From Rhodospirillales bacterium (GTDB lineage: Bacteria > Pseudomonadota > Alphaproteobacteria > JAREAF01): a DNA stretch of 5,658 nucleotides. Shown here in pieces: positions 5,651 to 5,658 of this stretch; position 1 is the first letter of the stretch; each line of letters starts with the position of its first letter. Below the pieces are notes generated by a model, which was not told where the DNA came from, searched no databases, and was given only the letters and a program-made list of their open reading frames with translations. The stretch is from NCBI GenBank assembly GCA_029240475.1, contig JAREAF010000235.1, positions 1-5,658 on the forward strand. The letters are read 5' to 3'. The position numbers and the translations under genes were made by a program.

Positions 5651-5658
5651 CGAGCAAG
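5647..5658 (+). CDS. Start of a downstream gene (Met-Thr-Ser-Lys), cut by right edge
   Basis: The ATG overlaps the regulator's TGA as ATGA, with AAGGA at proper spacing. Only four codons are visible, so nothing can be said about the product. The overlap indicates an operon with the XRE regulator. Confidence 0.55.

Overview
The window is GC-rich, with strong G/C third-position bias and long mirror-image open frames opposite the real genes. Between genes it carries G/C-rich palindromic repeats of the kind scattered through many alphaproteobacterial genomes (Hyphomicrobiales, Rhodospirillales and relatives). An alphaproteobacterium is the best guess. It rests on base composition, repeat style and protein flavour, not on a marker gene.

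Layout, left to right. (1) A minus-strand pair: a histidine/aromatic ammonia-lyase-like gene (1770 to 217) overlaps by 4 bases (ATGA) the start of an isochorismatase-family hydrolase, which runs off the left edge. (2) A 281-base divergent intergenic region (1771-2051) with repeat copies and a perfect 7-base inverted repeat. (3) A plus-strand gene for a trimethylamine-methyltransferase (MttB) family protein without pyrrolysine (2052-3572). (4) A short convergent gap (3573-3683) packed with hairpin repeats. (5) A minus-strand membrane fatty-acid-desaturase-like gene with three histidine boxes (4631 to 3684). (6) A divergent promoter region (4632-4792). (7) A plus-strand XRE-type regulator (4793-5650) whose stop overlaps by 4 bases the start of another gene cut by the right edge. 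No intergenic stretch exceeds 300 bases.

The most interesting point is the lyase-like protein. It has the HAL/PAL fold signatures, but where these enzymes form the MIO electrophile from Ala-Ser-Gly it reads GSIGAADL, one residue short and without the serine. The usual active-site tyrosine in QDPYSLR is leucine. Ergothionase, known from Treponema denticola and Burkholderia, is a HAL-related lyase reported to work without MIO because it expels trimethylamine, a better leaving group than ammonia. Here the MIO-less lyase is divergent from an MttB-family gene, whose family demethylates trimethylamine or quaternary amines. My hypothesis is a catabolic module for a trimethylammonium (betaine-type) compound: the lyase removes an N-methylated amine, the MttB-family protein removes a methyl group, and the hydrolase acts on an amide or related intermediate. 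No corrinoid protein, reductive activator or transporter lies in the window, so this remains inference. The desaturase and XRE genes may be a separate unit.
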